DNA of 64,000 nucleotides from Alkalibacter saccharofermentans DSM 14828 (GCF_900128885.1 NZ_FQTU01000001.1:62001-126000), one strand, 5' to 3'. Positions 7,663-17,331 are shown, numbered from the stretch's first letter. Program-made: numbers and translations. Notes: generated by a model not told the origin, from the letters alone.

Positions 7663-8883
7663 ATGAATTTATTAGTTATTAACTGTGGTAGCTCTTCTTT
7701 AAAATACCAACTAATCAACATGGAAGATGAGTCAGTTATGGCAAAAGGACTTGTAGAAAAAATTGGACTGGAGACGGGTATTTTCACTCATAGCCCAAGC
7801 GGAAAACATAAAATCGTCCAAAAAGAAAGCATTCCAAACCATACCGTAGCACTTAATATGGTTATGACTGCTTTAACTGAAAGCAAGTATGGTGTTATCG
7901 ATTCATTAAGCGAAATCACTGCAATTGGCCACAGGATAGTACATGGCGGGGAGTACTACTCTGAATCAGTACTGATCGATGACAATGTGATGGAAGCACT
8001 TGAAAAATGCATCGAACTAGCGCCACTTCACAATCCGGCGAATATCACAGGTGTCAATGCATGTAAGGAGCTACTACCGGAAGTGCCTCAGGTAGCTGTA
8101 TTCGACACGGCGTTTCACCAGTCGATGCCAAGCGAAGCATACACTTATCCGTTGCCTTATGAATACTACGAAAAATATAAAGTTAGAAAATACGGTTTTC
8201 ACGGAACATCTCATAAATACGTATCAAATAGAACAGCGGCTTTCCTGGGAAAATCAATTGAGGATTTAAAAATAATTACTTGTCACCTTGGAAACGGAGC
8301 CAGCATAGCAGCTGTCAAAAACGGTCACTCAGTAGACACAACGATGGGATTTACGCCTTTAGAGGGATTGGCCATGGGTACAAGATGCGGAAGCATCGAC
8401 CCATCAATAGTAACGTTCCTTATGGAAAAAGAAAAGCTTAGCACAGATGAGATATACGATATTCTGAACAAAGAATCCGGAGTTCTTGGAATATCAGGAG
8501 TAAGCTCTGACTTTAGAGATATAGAAGCAGCAGCTGAAAATGGAAACAAAAGAGCGATTTTAGCTATTGATGTATTCAACTACAAGGTTAAAACATCAAT
8601 TGGAGCATATGCGGCTGCCATGGACGGAGTAGATGCCATCGTATTTACTGCAGGTCTTGGAGAAAACTCTGCTTCTAATAGAAAAGCGATTTGTGAAGGT
8701 CTTTCTTATCTGGGTATTACTATCGACGATGAAAGGAACAAAATCAGAGGTGAGGAAAACATGATTTCTACCACTGATTCTAAAGTAAAAGTTCTTGTAA
8801 TTCCTACAGATGAAGAAATGGCTATCGCAAGAGATACAAAAGATATTGTAAAAGGGAATGTGCTTGACAAAGCCCTGTCTTAG
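7663..8883 (+). CDS. ackA: Acetate kinase
   Basis: 406 residues from ATG 7663, chosen because AGGAG lies 8 nt upstream and the protein then opens with MNLLVINCGSSSLKYQ, the usual AckA start; an upstream in-frame ATG at 7645 has no such site. Further signatures are GHRIVHGGEYY, the catalytic-region DTAFHQSMP, GFHGTSHKYV and HLGNGAS. It interconverts acetyl phosphate + ADP and acetate + ATP. The usual partner pta (phosphotransacetylase) is not adjacent. The 150 nt upstream are AT-rich with no convincing -35/-10 pair. Confidence 0.97.
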   Translation: MNLLVINCGSSSLKYQLINMEDESVMAKGLVEKIGLETGIFTHSPSGKHKIVQKESIPNHTVALNMVMTALTESKYGVIDSLSEITAIGHRIVHGGEYYSESVLIDDNVMEALEKCIELAPLHNPANITGVNACKELLPEVPQVAVFDTAFHQSMPSEAYTYPLPYEYYEKYKVRKYGFHGTSHKYVSNRTAAFLGKSIEDLKIITCHLGNGASIAAVKNGHSVDTTMGFTPLEGLAMGTRCGSIDPSIVTFLMEKEKLSTDEIYDILNKESGVLGISGVSSDFRDIEAAAENGNKRAILAIDVFNYKVKTSIGAYAAAMDGVDAIVFTAGLGENSASNRKAICEGLSYLGITIDDERNKIRGEENMISTTDSKVKVLVIPTDEEMAIARDTKDIVKGNVLDKALS

Positions 8884-8921
8884 AATATATAATATTCTTT
8901 GCGAGTAATGAGGTGGTTTTT

Positions 8922-9401
8922 TTGATTATCAATATTTCTGAACTGATAAATCGGTACAGATCTTCAAAATATTTTGAATTTCATTTGAAACCTGAAAAGA
9001 TTTCTGATGAGTATCTGACCGTGCTGACCCCTGTTAAGGTAAAGGGAAATATCAGCCTGGTTAACGATGAATTGATTGTGGAAATCCGGGCGGAATTTTC
9101 TGCTGAACTTAATTGTTCCAGATGCACGTCAGAGTTCACAAAAGACTTCGATATTGCTTTTACTGAAGCTTTAGATTTGAATGATAATCAGGAAAGTATT
9201 GAAGAACACCTTGACTTAACAGAATTGATACGGGATAATATTCTTGTGAACATGCCGATCAAACCGATTTGCAGCGATGATTGCAGAGGATTATGTCCGG
9301 TATGCGGAACCAACAAGAATACGAATGACTGTAATTGTGAATCGGAACAATTTGATCCTCGTTTATCTGTTCTGAGCAATTTATTAAATGAGGACGAATA
9401 G
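8922..9401 (+). CDS. yceD: DUF177 / YceD family zinc-ribbon protein
   Basis: 159 residues starting at TTG 8922, five nt after GAGGTGG; a GTG at 8913 overlaps that ribosome-binding site and is unlikely. Family features are CSRCTSEF in the middle and CSDDCRGLCPVCGTN plus DCNC near the end, a likely zinc site. YceD is required for 23S rRNA accumulation in some bacteria and is nearly always co-transcribed with rpmF, which follows after 11 nt. Preceded by ackA at 38 nt, so it may belong to the ackA transcript. Confidence 0.88.
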   Translation: MIINISELINRYRSSKYFEFHLKPEKISDEYLTVLTPVKVKGNISLVNDELIVEIRAEFSAELNCSRCTSEFTKDFDIAFTEALDLNDNQESIEEHLDLTELIRDNILVNMPIKPICSDDCRGLCPVCGTNKNTNDCNCESEQFDPRLSVLSNLLNEDE

Positions 9402-9412
9402 GAGGTGTAATC

Positions 9413-9592
9413 ATGGCAGTACCAAAGCGTAAGACATCCAAATCAAGAAGAGATAAAAGAAGGACGCATTATAAGCTAGCAGTTCCGGGAATGAGTACTT
9501 GTCCCAAGTGCGGAGAGGTAAAACTTCCTCACAGAGTCTGCAAAGCATGCGGAACTTACAAAGATAAAGAAGTTATAGCAGTTGAAGCATAA
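9413..9592 (+). CDS. rpmF: 50S ribosomal protein L32
   Basis: A 59-residue protein beginning MAVPKRKTSKSRRDKRR, the standard L32 start, with CPKCGEVKLPHRVCKACG as a four-cysteine zinc ribbon. It is a late-assembling 50S protein. GGAGGTG lies 6 nt before the ATG. It closes the ackA-yceD-rpmF run; a terminator follows at 9597. Confidence 0.96.
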   Translation: MAVPKRKTSKSRRDKRRTHYKLAVPGMSTCPKCGEVKLPHRVCKACGTYKDKEVIAVEA

Positions 9593-9596
9593 TTAA

Positions 9597-9622
9597 GGCA
9601 GAGTTTATCTCTGCCATTTCTT
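9597..9622 (+). terminator. Intrinsic terminator after rpmF
   Basis: GGCAGAG / CTCTGCC 7-bp stem, 5-nt loop, followed by ATTTCTTTTA. It separates rpmF from plsX. No fapR gene is present between them, unlike in Bacillus. Confidence 0.65.
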
Positions 9623-9684
9623 TTATCCGTTTTTAAATAGAGCCAAACAAGTAAAACAAGAACAATCTAAAACAGAGGTGCACT

Positions 9685-10680
9685 ATGAATAACATTTATG
9701 TGGACGGGATGGGAGGAGATAATGCTCCTTCAGAAATTGTCAAAGCCTGTGTGGATGCAACCAGGGACTTTGAAAGAAAAATCCATATCCTTGGCGATGA
9801 GGAAGCGATTCAAAGAGAACTTGCAAAATACGAATATGACAAAAATTTGATAGAGATCATTCATACCACTGAAATAGTTGAGAACGAAGACGAGCCGGCG
9901 ATGGTAATCAGAAGGAAGAAGGATTCTTCAATGGTAGTAGGAATAAAAAAGCTCAAGGAAGACCCGAGAGGGGTATTTATATCAGCAGGAAGCACAGGGG
10001 CGCTATTGGCAGGAGGAACATTGCTGCTGGGCAGGATCAAAGGGATACAAAGGCCCGCTCTTACCATAGTGCTGCCCTCCGAAAAAGGACCCACGGTGTT
10101 GTTGGATGTGGGAGCAAATGCCGACTGCAAAGCATCCTATCTGGTTCAATTTGGGATGATGGCATCGGTTTATGCTCAAAATGTATTGGATATCAAGTCT
10201 CCCAAAGTAGGCCTTGTCAATATAGGGTCTGAACCGAATAAAGGAAATGAACTTTACAAGGAGACATATTCTCTTTTGGAGCAGTCGGGCCTTGATTTCA
10301 TAGGAAATGTGGAAAGCAGGGATATAATAGGCAGTGGTGCGGACGTATTGGTTTGTGATGGATTTACAGGCAATATAATTCTCAAGCTTACTGAAGGTTT
10401 GAGCTCATTTATTTTTGCTTCTCTCAAATCTACAATAATGGGAAGTATGAGGACGAAGGTAGGCGGGCTTCTTTTAAAACCCGCGCTTAAAGAGTTTAAA
10501 ACTAAATTTGACTACAAGGAATACGGCGGAGCACCCCTCTTAGGAGTGAGAGGTGGAGTCATAAAGGCTCATGGCAGTTCTGATGCAAGAGCTTTTTACA
10601 ATGCCATAAGACAGGGAATAATCTTTCAGGAAAAAGATACCTTAGAGCAAATTTCCAACAAACTAGTTGAAACAAAGTAG
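9685..10680 (+). CDS. plsX: Phosphate acyltransferase PlsX
   Basis: 331 residues with the PlsX opening YVDGMGGDNAPSEIVKAC, then SAGSTGALLAGG and GANADCKASYLVQF in the middle and DGFTGNIILKLTEG and APLLGVRGGVIKAHGSS toward the end. It converts acyl-ACP and phosphate to acyl phosphate, the PlsY substrate for the first phospholipid acylation; FakA (1034) supplies the same intermediate from exogenous fatty acids. GAGGTG lies 6 nt before the ATG. Leads the plsX-acpP pair. Confidence 0.96.
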   Translation: MNNIYVDGMGGDNAPSEIVKACVDATRDFERKIHILGDEEAIQRELAKYEYDKNLIEIIHTTEIVENEDEPAMVIRRKKDSSMVVGIKKLKEDPRGVFISAGSTGALLAGGTLLLGRIKGIQRPALTIVLPSEKGPTVLLDVGANADCKASYLVQFGMMASVYAQNVLDIKSPKVGLVNIGSEPNKGNELYKETYSLLEQSGLDFIGNVESRDIIGSGADVLVCDGFTGNIILKLTEGLSSFIFASLKSTIMGSMRTKVGGLLLKPALKEFKTKFDYKEYGGAPLLGVRGGVIKAHGSSDARAFYNAIRQGIIFQEKDTLEQISNKLVETK

Positions 10681-10715
10681 TTAAAAAGCGTACTATAAAT
10701 ATTAGGAGGCGTGTT

Positions 10716-10940
10716 ATGGACACTTTTGAAAAAATTAAAGGTATAATTTTGGATCATTTGGATGTAAAAGAAGAGGACATCACATTGAATGCGGATTTAA
10801 TGGAAGACATCGGAGCTGATTCCCTGGATATTGCAGAAATTATCATGGCAATAGAAGAAGAATTCAACATTGAGCTAAATGAGGAAGATATTGAAAAAAT
10901 GAAGACTATCAAGGATTTGGTTGAATACCTGGAAAAGTAA
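10716..10940 (+). CDS. acpP: Acyl carrier protein
   Basis: 74 residues, acidic, with the phosphopantetheine attachment site GADSLDIAEI; the modified serine is Ser36. It carries the growing acyl chain in type II fatty acid synthesis and donates it to PlsX. TTAGGAGGCG precedes the ATG. Followed by a hairpin terminator, so plsX-acpP form a short unit. Confidence 0.96.
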   Translation: MDTFEKIKGIILDHLDVKEEDITLNADLMEDIGADSLDIAEIIMAIEEEFNIELNEEDIEKMKTIKDLVEYLEK

Positions 10941-10958
10941 ATACTGTATCAGCACGAC

Positions 10959-10990
10959 AAGAATCAAGACTTTGCTTTTGATTCTTTTCT
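10959..10990 (+). terminator. Intrinsic terminator after acpP
   Basis: AAGAATCAA (10959-10967) pairs with TTGATTCTT (10978-10986) across a 10-nt loop and runs into TTTTCTCC. Confidence 0.7.
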
Positions 10991-11005
10991 CCTATATAAG
11001 ATAAT
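10978..11005 (+). promoter_or_regulatory. Possible promoter of rnc-smc-ftsY
   Basis: TTGATT (10978-10983), 16-nt spacer, GATAAT (11000-11005), 37 nt upstream of rnc. The -35 box overlaps the acpP terminator. Spacing is one short of ideal, so this is tentative. Confidence 0.4.
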
Positions 11006-11042
11006 CCGAGCTGATTGGATTTAGAACAAAATGAGGTGAAAT

Positions 11043-11735
11043 ATGGAAGTTAAGAGTTTGGAGAAGACGATAGGTTATAAGTTCCACAATAAGACGCTTG
11101 TAAAAACAGCATTGACTCACAGTTCATTTATAAATGAAAAGAGTTGCTCCAACAACAATGAACGACTTGAATTTTTAGGGGACGCAGTTTTGGAGCTGGT
11201 CATAAGCGAATACCTGTACAAAAAGTTTCCCGAAAAATTAGAGGGAGAGCTTACAAAGATAAGAGCTAAAATAGTTTGTACCGAATCATTGTCGACGGTA
11301 TCGGCAAAAAATAATCTCGGCCGATACGTCTATATGGGAAAAGGTGAGGAAAACACCGGAGGAAGAGAAAGAAGATCTATTTTAGCTAATACCTTTGAGG
11401 CCGTTACAGGTGCGGTTTATCTTGACGGGGGACTTGAAGAGGCACGCAAATTCATATTACGCTTTCTCAAGAAAAATATAAACGATGCAGCAAACGGAAA
11501 GCTGATATTCGACTATAAGACGAGGCTGCAGGAAGTAGCGCAGCAAAGGCAGGGATCAATAGTTGAATACAGAGTTGAAAAGGAAACCGGTCCTGAACAC
11601 AACAAGATATTTTACGTTGACTTGCTGTTGGATTCAAAGCTAATAGGAAAAGGTGACGGAAAAAACAAGAAAGAAGCGGAGCAAAAGGCAGCTTACAACG
11701 GATTGTCTTTTCTTGGAGTGCTAAATGAGAAATAA
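11043..11735 (+). CDS. rnc: Ribonuclease III
   Basis: 230 residues. The RNase III signature NERLEFLGDAVLELVISEYLY holds the metal-binding E and D residues; ANTFEAVTGAVYLDGG carries the second catalytic glutamate; the C-terminal 70 residues form a dsRNA-binding domain ending KNKKEAEQKAAYNGL. It processes rRNA precursors and other double-stranded RNA. GAGGTGAAAT precedes the ATG. Overlaps the radical SAM gene by 11 nt; rnc directly upstream of smc is a conserved Firmicutes arrangement. Confidence 0.97.
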   Translation: MEVKSLEKTIGYKFHNKTLVKTALTHSSFINEKSCSNNNERLEFLGDAVLELVISEYLYKKFPEKLEGELTKIRAKIVCTESLSTVSAKNNLGRYVYMGKGEENTGGRERRSILANTFEAVTGAVYLDGGLEEARKFILRFLKKNINDAANGKLIFDYKTRLQEVAQQRQGSIVEYRVEKETGPEHNKIFYVDLLLDSKLIGKGDGKNKKEAEQKAAYNGLSFLGVLNEK

Positions 11736-12810
11736 AATAATTCCGATATTTATCCCTCATGAGGGTTGTCCTCATGACTGTTCTTTCTGCAACCAAAAAA
11801 AAATTTCCGGGTCTGTAAAAGTTCCCGGAGAGGAAGAGATACAAAACACAATCCAAATGTATGTGGATAGCAATGATGAAAGCAGTAAATTTACCATTGC
11901 ATACTACGGAGGGAGCTTTACTGCAATAGAAGAGGAAAAACAGATGGCCTTGCTCCAACTGGCGAAGACAAATATGGAAAATGGAAAAATCCATGGAATA
12001 AGGGTATCTACCCGGCCGGACTACTTGAATGAAGAAAACGTTAGACTGCTCAAAAGCTATTCTGTTGAGCATGTAGAAATAGGAATACAATCAACTGATC
12101 CTGTTGTTTTGAGCCTTGCCAATAGGCATTATGATTTGGATGGGATAAAAGAAGCAGTGCAAAACTTGAAAAAATCAGAAATCAACTGGGGTTTTCAAAT
12201 CATGGTGGGCTTACCCGGGGATAACAGAAGAAAGCTTTTAAAAACTACCTTCGACTTGATCCACCTTAAGCCTTCTACACTGAGGATATATCCTTGTCTT
12301 GTAATCAAAGATACTCAATTAGAGCAGTTCTATTACGAAGGAAGCTACAAACCCTTGCCCCTTCAAGAAGCGGTTGATTTGGTAAAGATTCCATTTATTG
12401 CATTCACAGAAAAAGAGATTCCGATTATCAGAACCGGACTTCATGCATCTAAATCCCTTGGAGAAAGTGGAAATGTCATAGCAGGTCCCAATCATCCATC
12501 ATTTGGAGAGATCGTAGTATCTTCCATTATTTTTGACATGATCTGCGGATATCTGGATGCTCAAGAATTCTCCGGGAATATAACTATAGGATGTTCCCTC
12601 AAAATGAGGTCGAAAGTATCTGGAAACAAAAACTTTGTGCTATGCAAACTAAAGGACAGATATGGCGTTGATATTTTGATACAATCAGATGACAGCCTAG
12701 AAAATATGATATCAATTAAAAGCATCCATGGTGATGTCAAGTTAAGTCTGGGAAACTATTATAAAGAAACGGTTAAAGAGTATGAATCTGAATACAATAT
12801 ATCGAGGTGA
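11725..12810 (+). CDS. Radical SAM protein, Elp3-related
   Basis: 361 residues. The N-terminal iron-sulfur motif is CPHDCSFCNQ (CxxxCxxC, residues 14-21), which binds the 4Fe-4S cluster that cleaves SAM. YYGGSFTAI, STRPDYLNEENV and VEIGIQSTDPVVL follow, as in the Elp3/MiaB-like radical SAM group, but the acetyltransferase domain of true Elp3 is missing. Clostridial genomes often carry this protein between rnc and smc. Its substrate is not known; a tRNA-modifying role is a guess from the family. Overlaps rnc, and its TGA abuts the smc start region. Confidence 0.82.
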   Translation: MRNKIIPIFIPHEGCPHDCSFCNQKKISGSVKVPGEEEIQNTIQMYVDSNDESSKFTIAYYGGSFTAIEEEKQMALLQLAKTNMENGKIHGIRVSTRPDYLNEENVRLLKSYSVEHVEIGIQSTDPVVLSLANRHYDLDGIKEAVQNLKKSEINWGFQIMVGLPGDNRRKLLKTTFDLIHLKPSTLRIYPCLVIKDTQLEQFYYEGSYKPLPLQEAVDLVKIPFIAFTEKEIPIIRTGLHASKSLGESGNVIAGPNHPSFGEIVVSSIIFDMICGYLDAQEFSGNITIGCSLKMRSKVSGNKNFVLCKLKDRYGVDILIQSDDSLENMISIKSIHGDVKLSLGNYYKETVKEYESEYNISR

Positions 12811-12815
12811 ATGCG

Positions 12816-15800
12816 GTGTTTCTTAAGAGAATAGAGATATATGGGTTTAAATCCTTTGCCGACAGGATCGAATTAGATTTTGACAAAGGGATTACAGCAG
12901 TCGTGGGACCAAACGGAAGCGGCAAAAGCAATATTTCGGACGCCATAAAGTGGGTCCTCGGAGAGCAGAAAGTCAAGTCTTTGAGAGGAACAAAAATGGA
13001 AGATGTGATCTTCGCAGGGACTGTATCCCGAAAGCCTTTGGGTTATGCGGAGGTTACCCTGGTTTTGGACAACTCTCAAGGATCACTGGAACTGGATTAT
13101 AGCGAAATATCGGTGACAAGAAGGCTTTATAGGTCCGGGGAAAGCGAATATCTTATAAATAAAAGTCATTGCAGGCTTAAGGACGTTCAGGATCTCTTTG
13201 CAGATACTGGCCTTGGCAAAGAAGGTTACTCAATCATAGGCCAAGGCAAGATAGATTCTATCGTCAGCAGCAATCCCCAGGATATAAGGCATCTTTTTGA
13301 TGAAGCTGCAGGCATTGTCAAATTCAAAAACAGAAAAGCTGAATCTGAAAGAAAGCTGGAAAGAACTGTCGACAACCTACACAGAGTTGCAGATATTATA
13401 TCTGAGCTTGAAAAACAGCTTGGACCTCTAAAAAGACAAAAGGTAAAAGCTCAAAAATATCTGGAGCTTGCGGAGTCATTGAAAACGATCGATTTAAATG
13501 TATTTGTCTATAAAATTGAAAAGATTGAAAGAGAACTGACAGATCTTGAAAAGGACAAAGATGATGCATTATACAATCAAAGACAAAAAAATATGGAGAT
13601 GGAAGAGTCCGATAAGTCATACCAGCAGATAAGAAGCAGGATAACAGAGCTTGACGAAGAAATAGATGATTACAACAAAAAAATTATCGAGTTAAGTGAA
13701 GACACGGAAAAATTCAATACGGAAATCCAAGTCGCCATAGCCAATATCAGAAATAGCGAAAATCAGATAACCCAGTGGGAGGATGAACTCTCTGAGTTGG
13801 ATAAAAGTTTGGAAAAATCTGAGGAATCATTTGAAGCGTTTGCGGAAGAATATGAGAAATTCAAGACAGAGCTAAAAAGCGTAAATGACAGCATTGCCGA
13901 GAAGGAAAATGAAAAAGCTACTGTCCAAAGGGAGCTTGATCTCCTCATAAATGAGAATGCAGACTCAGAAAACAACTACAAAAATATTGAACAGCAGCTT
14001 GTATCAAAAGAGAATGAAGCAAACCTCTCAAAAGGGAGCATCGTATTTGAAAATGAGAGGATCGAGGATTTCAGAAAAACACTTCAGGCATTTAAGTCAG
14101 AAAGCATAAAGCTCGGTGATGAGCTGATTAGTATAAGAAGGGAATCTGAATCCAACAATACAAGGATTGAAAAAATCGGCGAAAAAAAGCGTTTTAAAGA
14201 GTCTAATGTCGAAAAGCTGAGAATAAAGCGTCGAGATTTGATTGCTCAAAAGAATCTTCTCTTGAATAATATAGCTTCCGGAAGGTCGAAGGTGCAATTT
14301 TTGCAGGAAGACCAAGATCAAAAGGGCTATTATAAAAGCGTTAAAAATCTATTGAAGCTTAAGGAAAAAGATGATTTTTTAAGGCATAACCTTCATAATA
14401 TTGTGGGTAATATCATTAAAGTTGAAGATGAATACTCCGTAGCAATAGAAACAGCCATAGGAGGCAGCATGCAAAATCTAGTGGTTGAAAATGAAGCCTC
14501 TGCTAAACGCTGCATACAAATACTTAATGAGAATAAATGGGGCAGAGCCACTTTTTTACCGCTGAACAATGTTAAGGGAAACAGGGAACAAAGGGTTGAT
14601 GAATTTAGAAAGTTTGACGGTTTCATAGATATTGCTGTAAATCTCGTAGACTATGATTCTGTGTACGAGGGGATTCTTGGGAACATATTGGGAAGGGTTC
14701 TGATCGTAGAGGATATGGACGCCGCAATGACCATAAACAAGAAGCTGTCTAAAAAATATAAGCTGGTAACTCTGAAAGGGGAGATTTTTTATCCCGGAGG
14801 CGCTATTGTTGGAGGGAATTTTAACAAAAGCAACCTGCTTTTGCAACGCAGCAACCACATTCTTTCCTTGAAAGAAGAAATAAAAGACAATATTGGCAAA
14901 GCCAAGGATTTGGAAAAAGACATTCAACGGACCGAAGATGAATTAAATCAATTAAAAGATTTGATCCAGAAAGTAACTGAAGATTTAAATGAGGAAATGA
15001 CTCATAAAAGGCTTTTGGAACAAAATATGTTGAATCTTGAAAAATCACTCAGTGAAACAGGGGAGAAAGTAAAAGGAGTTGAAAGCTCCATCCTGATTAG
15101 TCTTAAAAAAATCCAAGACACAGAAGAAAATATCGAAAAAATAGAACTTGAAATCGAAGGACTGAAAGAAAGAAAATCAAAAATCGAATTTGGAGCAAAA
15201 GATTTTGAAATAGAGAAGTTAAAGGATTCACTTAGCGGATTTATGCGACAAATCAACGAGCTTATGATAGAAAAGGCGAGACTGGATACTAAGATTTTAT
15301 CTCAAATGGAAAAAAGAGAGGGACAGAAAAACTTCATAAATGATTTGAAAAACAGGTACGCTAGTAAGAAAAATCAGATAGTTAATTCAAAGGAGCTTGT
15401 TTTGGAACTCCAAAAGGGTGTGGAAGAAAAGTCGAAATTCATGAACAGCTCTGGTGAAGAAAAAAAGGGCCTTCAGAGCAAACTAGACAAGCTTCATGAA
15501 GAAAGGAAAAACCAAAACAAGTCTTTCGATATAGTGGATCGAAATTTAAAGGGAATCAACCACGAGAGCATGCTTATAAGCGAGTCTTTGAACAAGTTGG
15601 AAATGAAGATAAATGCTCATTGCATCGAAAAGAACCACCTTTCTGAAAACATGTTTGAAAACTACCAGATGAATTATATGATGGCTAAGGAGCTAAGCTA
15701 TCCTGTTGAAAACATGCAGTTGGAGATACAAAAGGCCAAAGAGTTAAAGGATAAAATAAAAGCTCTTGGAAACATAAACGTATCATCCATAGATCAGTAC

Positions 15801-16379
15801 AAGGAAGTCAAGGAAAGGTACGAATTTTTGACACTCCAAAAGGATGACCTCTTAAACGCAAGGGAAGAACTGAAGTCCATGATAAAAAGCATCAGCAAGG
15901 ACATAGAAGTGCAATTCGTGGAGCAATTCTCCTTGATACAGGCACAATTTGACGTGACATTCAAAAAGCTTTTCAATGGAGGCACTGCCGGCCTTTCCAT
16001 ACTGGATGACGGGGATATTATGGAAACGGGAATTGAAATAGCAGCTCAACCTCCGGGCAAGAAGCTGAAGAATATAACGCTTTTATCCGGTGGGGAAAAG
16101 GCTCTTACCGCAATAGCCCTTTTGTTTGCCATAATAAGCATAAAGCCGGCACCCTTTTGCGTTTTGGACGAGATCGATGCTGCGTTGGATGACAGCAATG
16201 TGGACAGGTTCGCAGAGTTCTTGTCTCTGATAACAAAACAAAATCAGTTTATAACCATTACACATAGAAAAGGAACAATGGAAATTGCGGACAGGCTCTA
16301 TGGAGTGACCATGGGACGAGACGGGGTATCTAAGATGCTTTCTGTTCACATTTCTGAATTACTTAAGGAGGAGGCTTGA
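12816..16379 (+). CDS. smc: Chromosome segregation protein SMC
   Basis: 1187 residues from GTG 12816, giving MFLKRIEIYGFKSF; GAGGTG lies 6 nt upstream. An in-frame GTG at 12807 overlaps that site and is less likely. Head domain: Walker A GPNGSGKSN at about 31-39, Q-loop, and C-terminal signature LSGGEKALTA near 1090 with Walker B FCVLDEIDAALDD near 1115. Two long coiled coils flank a hinge around 510-640. Works as a dimer with ScpA/ScpB to compact and segregate DNA; scpAB are not in the window. Downstream ftsY begins 1 nt after the stop. Confidence 0.97.
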   Translation: MFLKRIEIYGFKSFADRIELDFDKGITAVVGPNGSGKSNISDAIKWVLGEQKVKSLRGTKMEDVIFAGTVSRKPLGYAEVTLVLDNSQGSLELDYSEISVTRRLYRSGESEYLINKSHCRLKDVQDLFADTGLGKEGYSIIGQGKIDSIVSSNPQDIRHLFDEAAGIVKFKNRKAESERKLERTVDNLHRVADIISELEKQLGPLKRQKVKAQKYLELAESLKTIDLNVFVYKIEKIERELTDLEKDKDDALYNQRQKNMEMEESDKSYQQIRSRITELDEEIDDYNKKIIELSEDTEKFNTEIQVAIANIRNSENQITQWEDELSELDKSLEKSEESFEAFAEEYEKFKTELKSVNDSIAEKENEKATVQRELDLLINENADSENNYKNIEQQLVSKENEANLSKGSIVFENERIEDFRKTLQAFKSESIKLGDELISIRRESESNNTRIEKIGEKKRFKESNVEKLRIKRRDLIAQKNLLLNNIASGRSKVQFLQEDQDQKGYYKSVKNLLKLKEKDDFLRHNLHNIVGNIIKVEDEYSVAIETAIGGSMQNLVVENEASAKRCIQILNENKWGRATFLPLNNVKGNREQRVDEFRKFDGFIDIAVNLVDYDSVYEGILGNILGRVLIVEDMDAAMTINKKLSKKYKLVTLKGEIFYPGGAIVGGNFNKSNLLLQRSNHILSLKEEIKDNIGKAKDLEKDIQRTEDELNQLKDLIQKVTEDLNEEMTHKRLLEQNMLNLEKSLSETGEKVKGVESSILISLKKIQDTEENIEKIELEIEGLKERKSKIEFGAKDFEIEKLKDSLSGFMRQINELMIEKARLDTKILSQMEKREGQKNFINDLKNRYASKKNQIVNSKELVLELQKGVEEKSKFMNSSGEEKKGLQSKLDKLHEERKNQNKSFDIVDRNLKGINHESMLISESLNKLEMKINAHCIEKNHLSENMFENYQMNYMMAKELSYPVENMQLEIQKAKELKDKIKALGNINVSSIDQYKEVKERYEFLTLQKDDLLNAREELKSMIKSISKDIEVQFVEQFSLIQAQFDVTFKKLFNGGTAGLSILDDGDIMETGIEIAAQPPGKKLKNITLLSGGEKALTAIALLFAIISIKPAPFCVLDEIDAALDDSNVDRFAEFLSLITKQNQFITITHRKGTMEIADRLYGVTMGRDGVSKMLSVHISELLKEEA

Positions 16380-16380
16380 A

Positions 16381-17295
16381 ATGGCTGAAAATTTATTTGA
16401 AAAATTAAAAAACAGCCTGGTGAAGACTAAGAAGAGCTTCACAGGGAAAATCGACCAGCTAATAAATTATTCCGGTGTCTATGATGAAGAATTTTTTGAG
16501 GAATTGGAAGAGATACTGATATTGTCGGATATCGGATATGAAAGCACCAACGAAATAATAGAAAAGACCAGAGAGATAATAACCCGAGAAAACATAACCG
16601 ATAAAATCCAAGTAAAAAACGCCATTAAACTGGTAGTGAAGGAAATACTCAAAAAAGAGGATGATAAGCACAGGGACATTGCAACTCCGGCTGTCATTTT
16701 AATAGTAGGAGTAAATGGGGTTGGCAAGACTACAACTATTGCAAAGCTTGCAAACTTGTATAAGGGCATGGGTTTGAATGTGATGCTTGCAGCTGGAGAC
16801 ACATTTAGAGCTGCAGCGGTGGAGCAGCTGGAAATCTGGGCTGAAAGGGTGGGAGTTCCCATCGTTAAAAACGCACAAGGGGCGGATCCTTCCTCGGTGA
16901 TTTTTGACGCTCTTCAGGCAGCTAAATCCAGAAAGACCGACATACTGATATGCGACACTGCGGGAAGGCTTCACAACAAGGACAATTTGATGAAAGAGCT
17001 TTCGAAAATGAACAAGATAATCAACAATTCTTCGGATCATTTCAATGTTTACAGATACCTTGTCCTTGATGCGACCAGCGGTACGAATGCTTTAAATCAA
17101 ACCGCCACTTTCAATGAAGTTACCCAGCTCGACGGGATAATACTCACAAAGCTGGACGGTTCGGCAAAGGGCGGGATAATAATTCCTATAAAGAACCAGT
17201 ACCATATTCCGGTTGAATACGTAGGCGTAGGAGAAGGGGTGGAAGATTTACAAGAATTCATTCCTGAAGATTTTGCCGAAATTTTATTTGAATAA
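16381..17295 (+). CDS. ftsY: Signal recognition particle receptor FtsY
   Basis: 304-residue SRP GTPase made of N and G domains only; the long acidic A domain of E. coli FtsY is absent, as is usual in Clostridia. G1 GVNGVGKTTT near 110, DTFRAAAVEQL, DTAGRLHNK and TKLDGSAKGG are all intact. It docks SRP-ribosome complexes at the membrane and pairs with Ffh (17740). GGAGGAGG lies inside the end of smc, so translation of the two genes is coupled. Confidence 0.96.
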   Translation: MAENLFEKLKNSLVKTKKSFTGKIDQLINYSGVYDEEFFEELEEILILSDIGYESTNEIIEKTREIITRENITDKIQVKNAIKLVVKEILKKEDDKHRDIATPAVILIVGVNGVGKTTTIAKLANLYKGMGLNVMLAAGDTFRAAAVEQLEIWAERVGVPIVKNAQGADPSSVIFDALQAAKSRKTDILICDTAGRLHNKDNLMKELSKMNKIINNSSDHFNVYRYLVLDATSGTNALNQTATFNEVTQLDGIILTKLDGSAKGGIIIPIKNQYHIPVEYVGVGEGVEDLQEFIPEDFAEILFE

Positions 17296-17298
17296 TCC

Positions 17299-17327
17299 TT
17301 GACAGGAGCACGGGTTTAGTTTAGAAT
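17299..17327 (+). promoter_or_regulatory. Strong sigma-A promoter of ylxM-ffh-rpsP
   Basis: Consensus TTGACA (17299-17304), 17-nt spacer, TAGAAT (17322-17327), placed 44 nt before ylxM. The start site would fall about 17334, inside an inverted repeat CTGTAAAG (17332-17339) / CTTTACAG (17348-17355). Confidence 0.85.
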
Positions 17328-17331
17328 TCTA

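Noticed and set aside
11467..12090. 207-residue minus-strand frame
   Set aside because: It is antisense to rnc and the radical SAM gene, both of which have clear motifs and ribosome sites.
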